Both the position numbers and the translations under genes were made by a program. The notes beneath the pieces were generated by a model. That model had not been told where the DNA came from. It searched no databases and saw nothing but the letters and a program-made list of their open reading frames with translations. From the NCBI RefSeq assembly GCF_022761125.1, contig NZ_JAKWJR010000003.1, forward strand, positions 415,192-479,191: DNA of 64,000 nucleotides, read 5' to 3'. Each line of letters begins with the position of its first letter. Position 1 is the stretch's first letter. This DNA is from Nocardioides sp. SR21. GTDB taxonomy: Bacteria; Actinomycetota; Actinomycetes; Propionibacteriales; Nocardioidaceae. This document shows, piece after piece, positions 63,983-64,000 of this stretch.

Positions 63983-64000
63983 AGACAAGCCCTCGGCCTA
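63983..64000 (-). rRNA. rrl: 23S ribosomal RNA, 3' end only
   Basis: The last 18 bases, read on the minus strand as TAGGCCGAGGGCTTGTCT, match the conserved 3' end of actinobacterial 23S rRNA. The rest lies beyond the window. Between it and 5S (63876-63982) is an AT-richer spacer with no gene. Confidence 0.7.

Overview
The window is high-GC DNA with dense, often start/stop-overlapping genes, frequent GTG starts and an actinobacterial housekeeping cluster. Gene content (SteA/MctB, tlyA-nadK-recN, DUF5994, an ECF41 sigma factor beside a carboxymuconolactone decarboxylase) points to an actinomycete, probably Nocardioidaceae such as Nocardioides. The genus is inference.

Layout. 1-12.2 kb: a truncated LacI regulator, a secreted fibronectin-III protein, a ThrE exporter, and a tightly packed operon (MFS, M24 peptidase, amino-acid/GABA-type antiporter, small membrane protein, M20 dipeptidase, alpha/beta hydrolase) that looks like peptide or amino-acid uptake and breakdown. 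12.2-16.7 kb: a LuxR-type regulator, a GT4 glycosyltransferase, a DUF305-like protein, a DUF5994 protein and small unknowns. Two of these genes carry nearly the same 5' leader with a predicted hairpin.

16.9-27.8 kb: an integrated mobile element in tRNA-Pro(GGG), bounded by a 47-bp direct repeat of the tRNA 3' end. It holds an excisionase, a run of small Cys-rich or unknown genes, a tyrosine integrase with candidate arm sites, and a minus-strand cargo operon: adenine methyltransferase, putative restriction endonuclease, DUF262 protein, ATPase with a TOPRIM-like C-terminus, and a small membrane protein. This cargo is the best candidate for an unusual anti-phage system.

28-63 kb, mostly minus strand: the chromosome backbone. 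In order of transcription from the right it runs HAD phosphatase, tlyA, nadK, recN, steA, mctB/steB, pyrG, collagen-like protein, NUDIX, ald, xerD, DUF3516 helicase, parA, scpA, scpB, rluB, aroH, tyrA, cmk, plsC, der. Accessory genes interrupt it: GH26 plus an RTX-like protein; gadB with a YrhK protein; AraC with a VOC protein; STAS; and an ECF41 sigma factor with its CMD target and a near-perfect ECF41 promoter. Between der and a secreted-protein gene lies a three-unit array of 17-bp-stem hairpins.

The right edge has a DUF1015 gene, an SSB gene, and the 3' end of a minus-strand rRNA operon (5S and the last bases of 23S).
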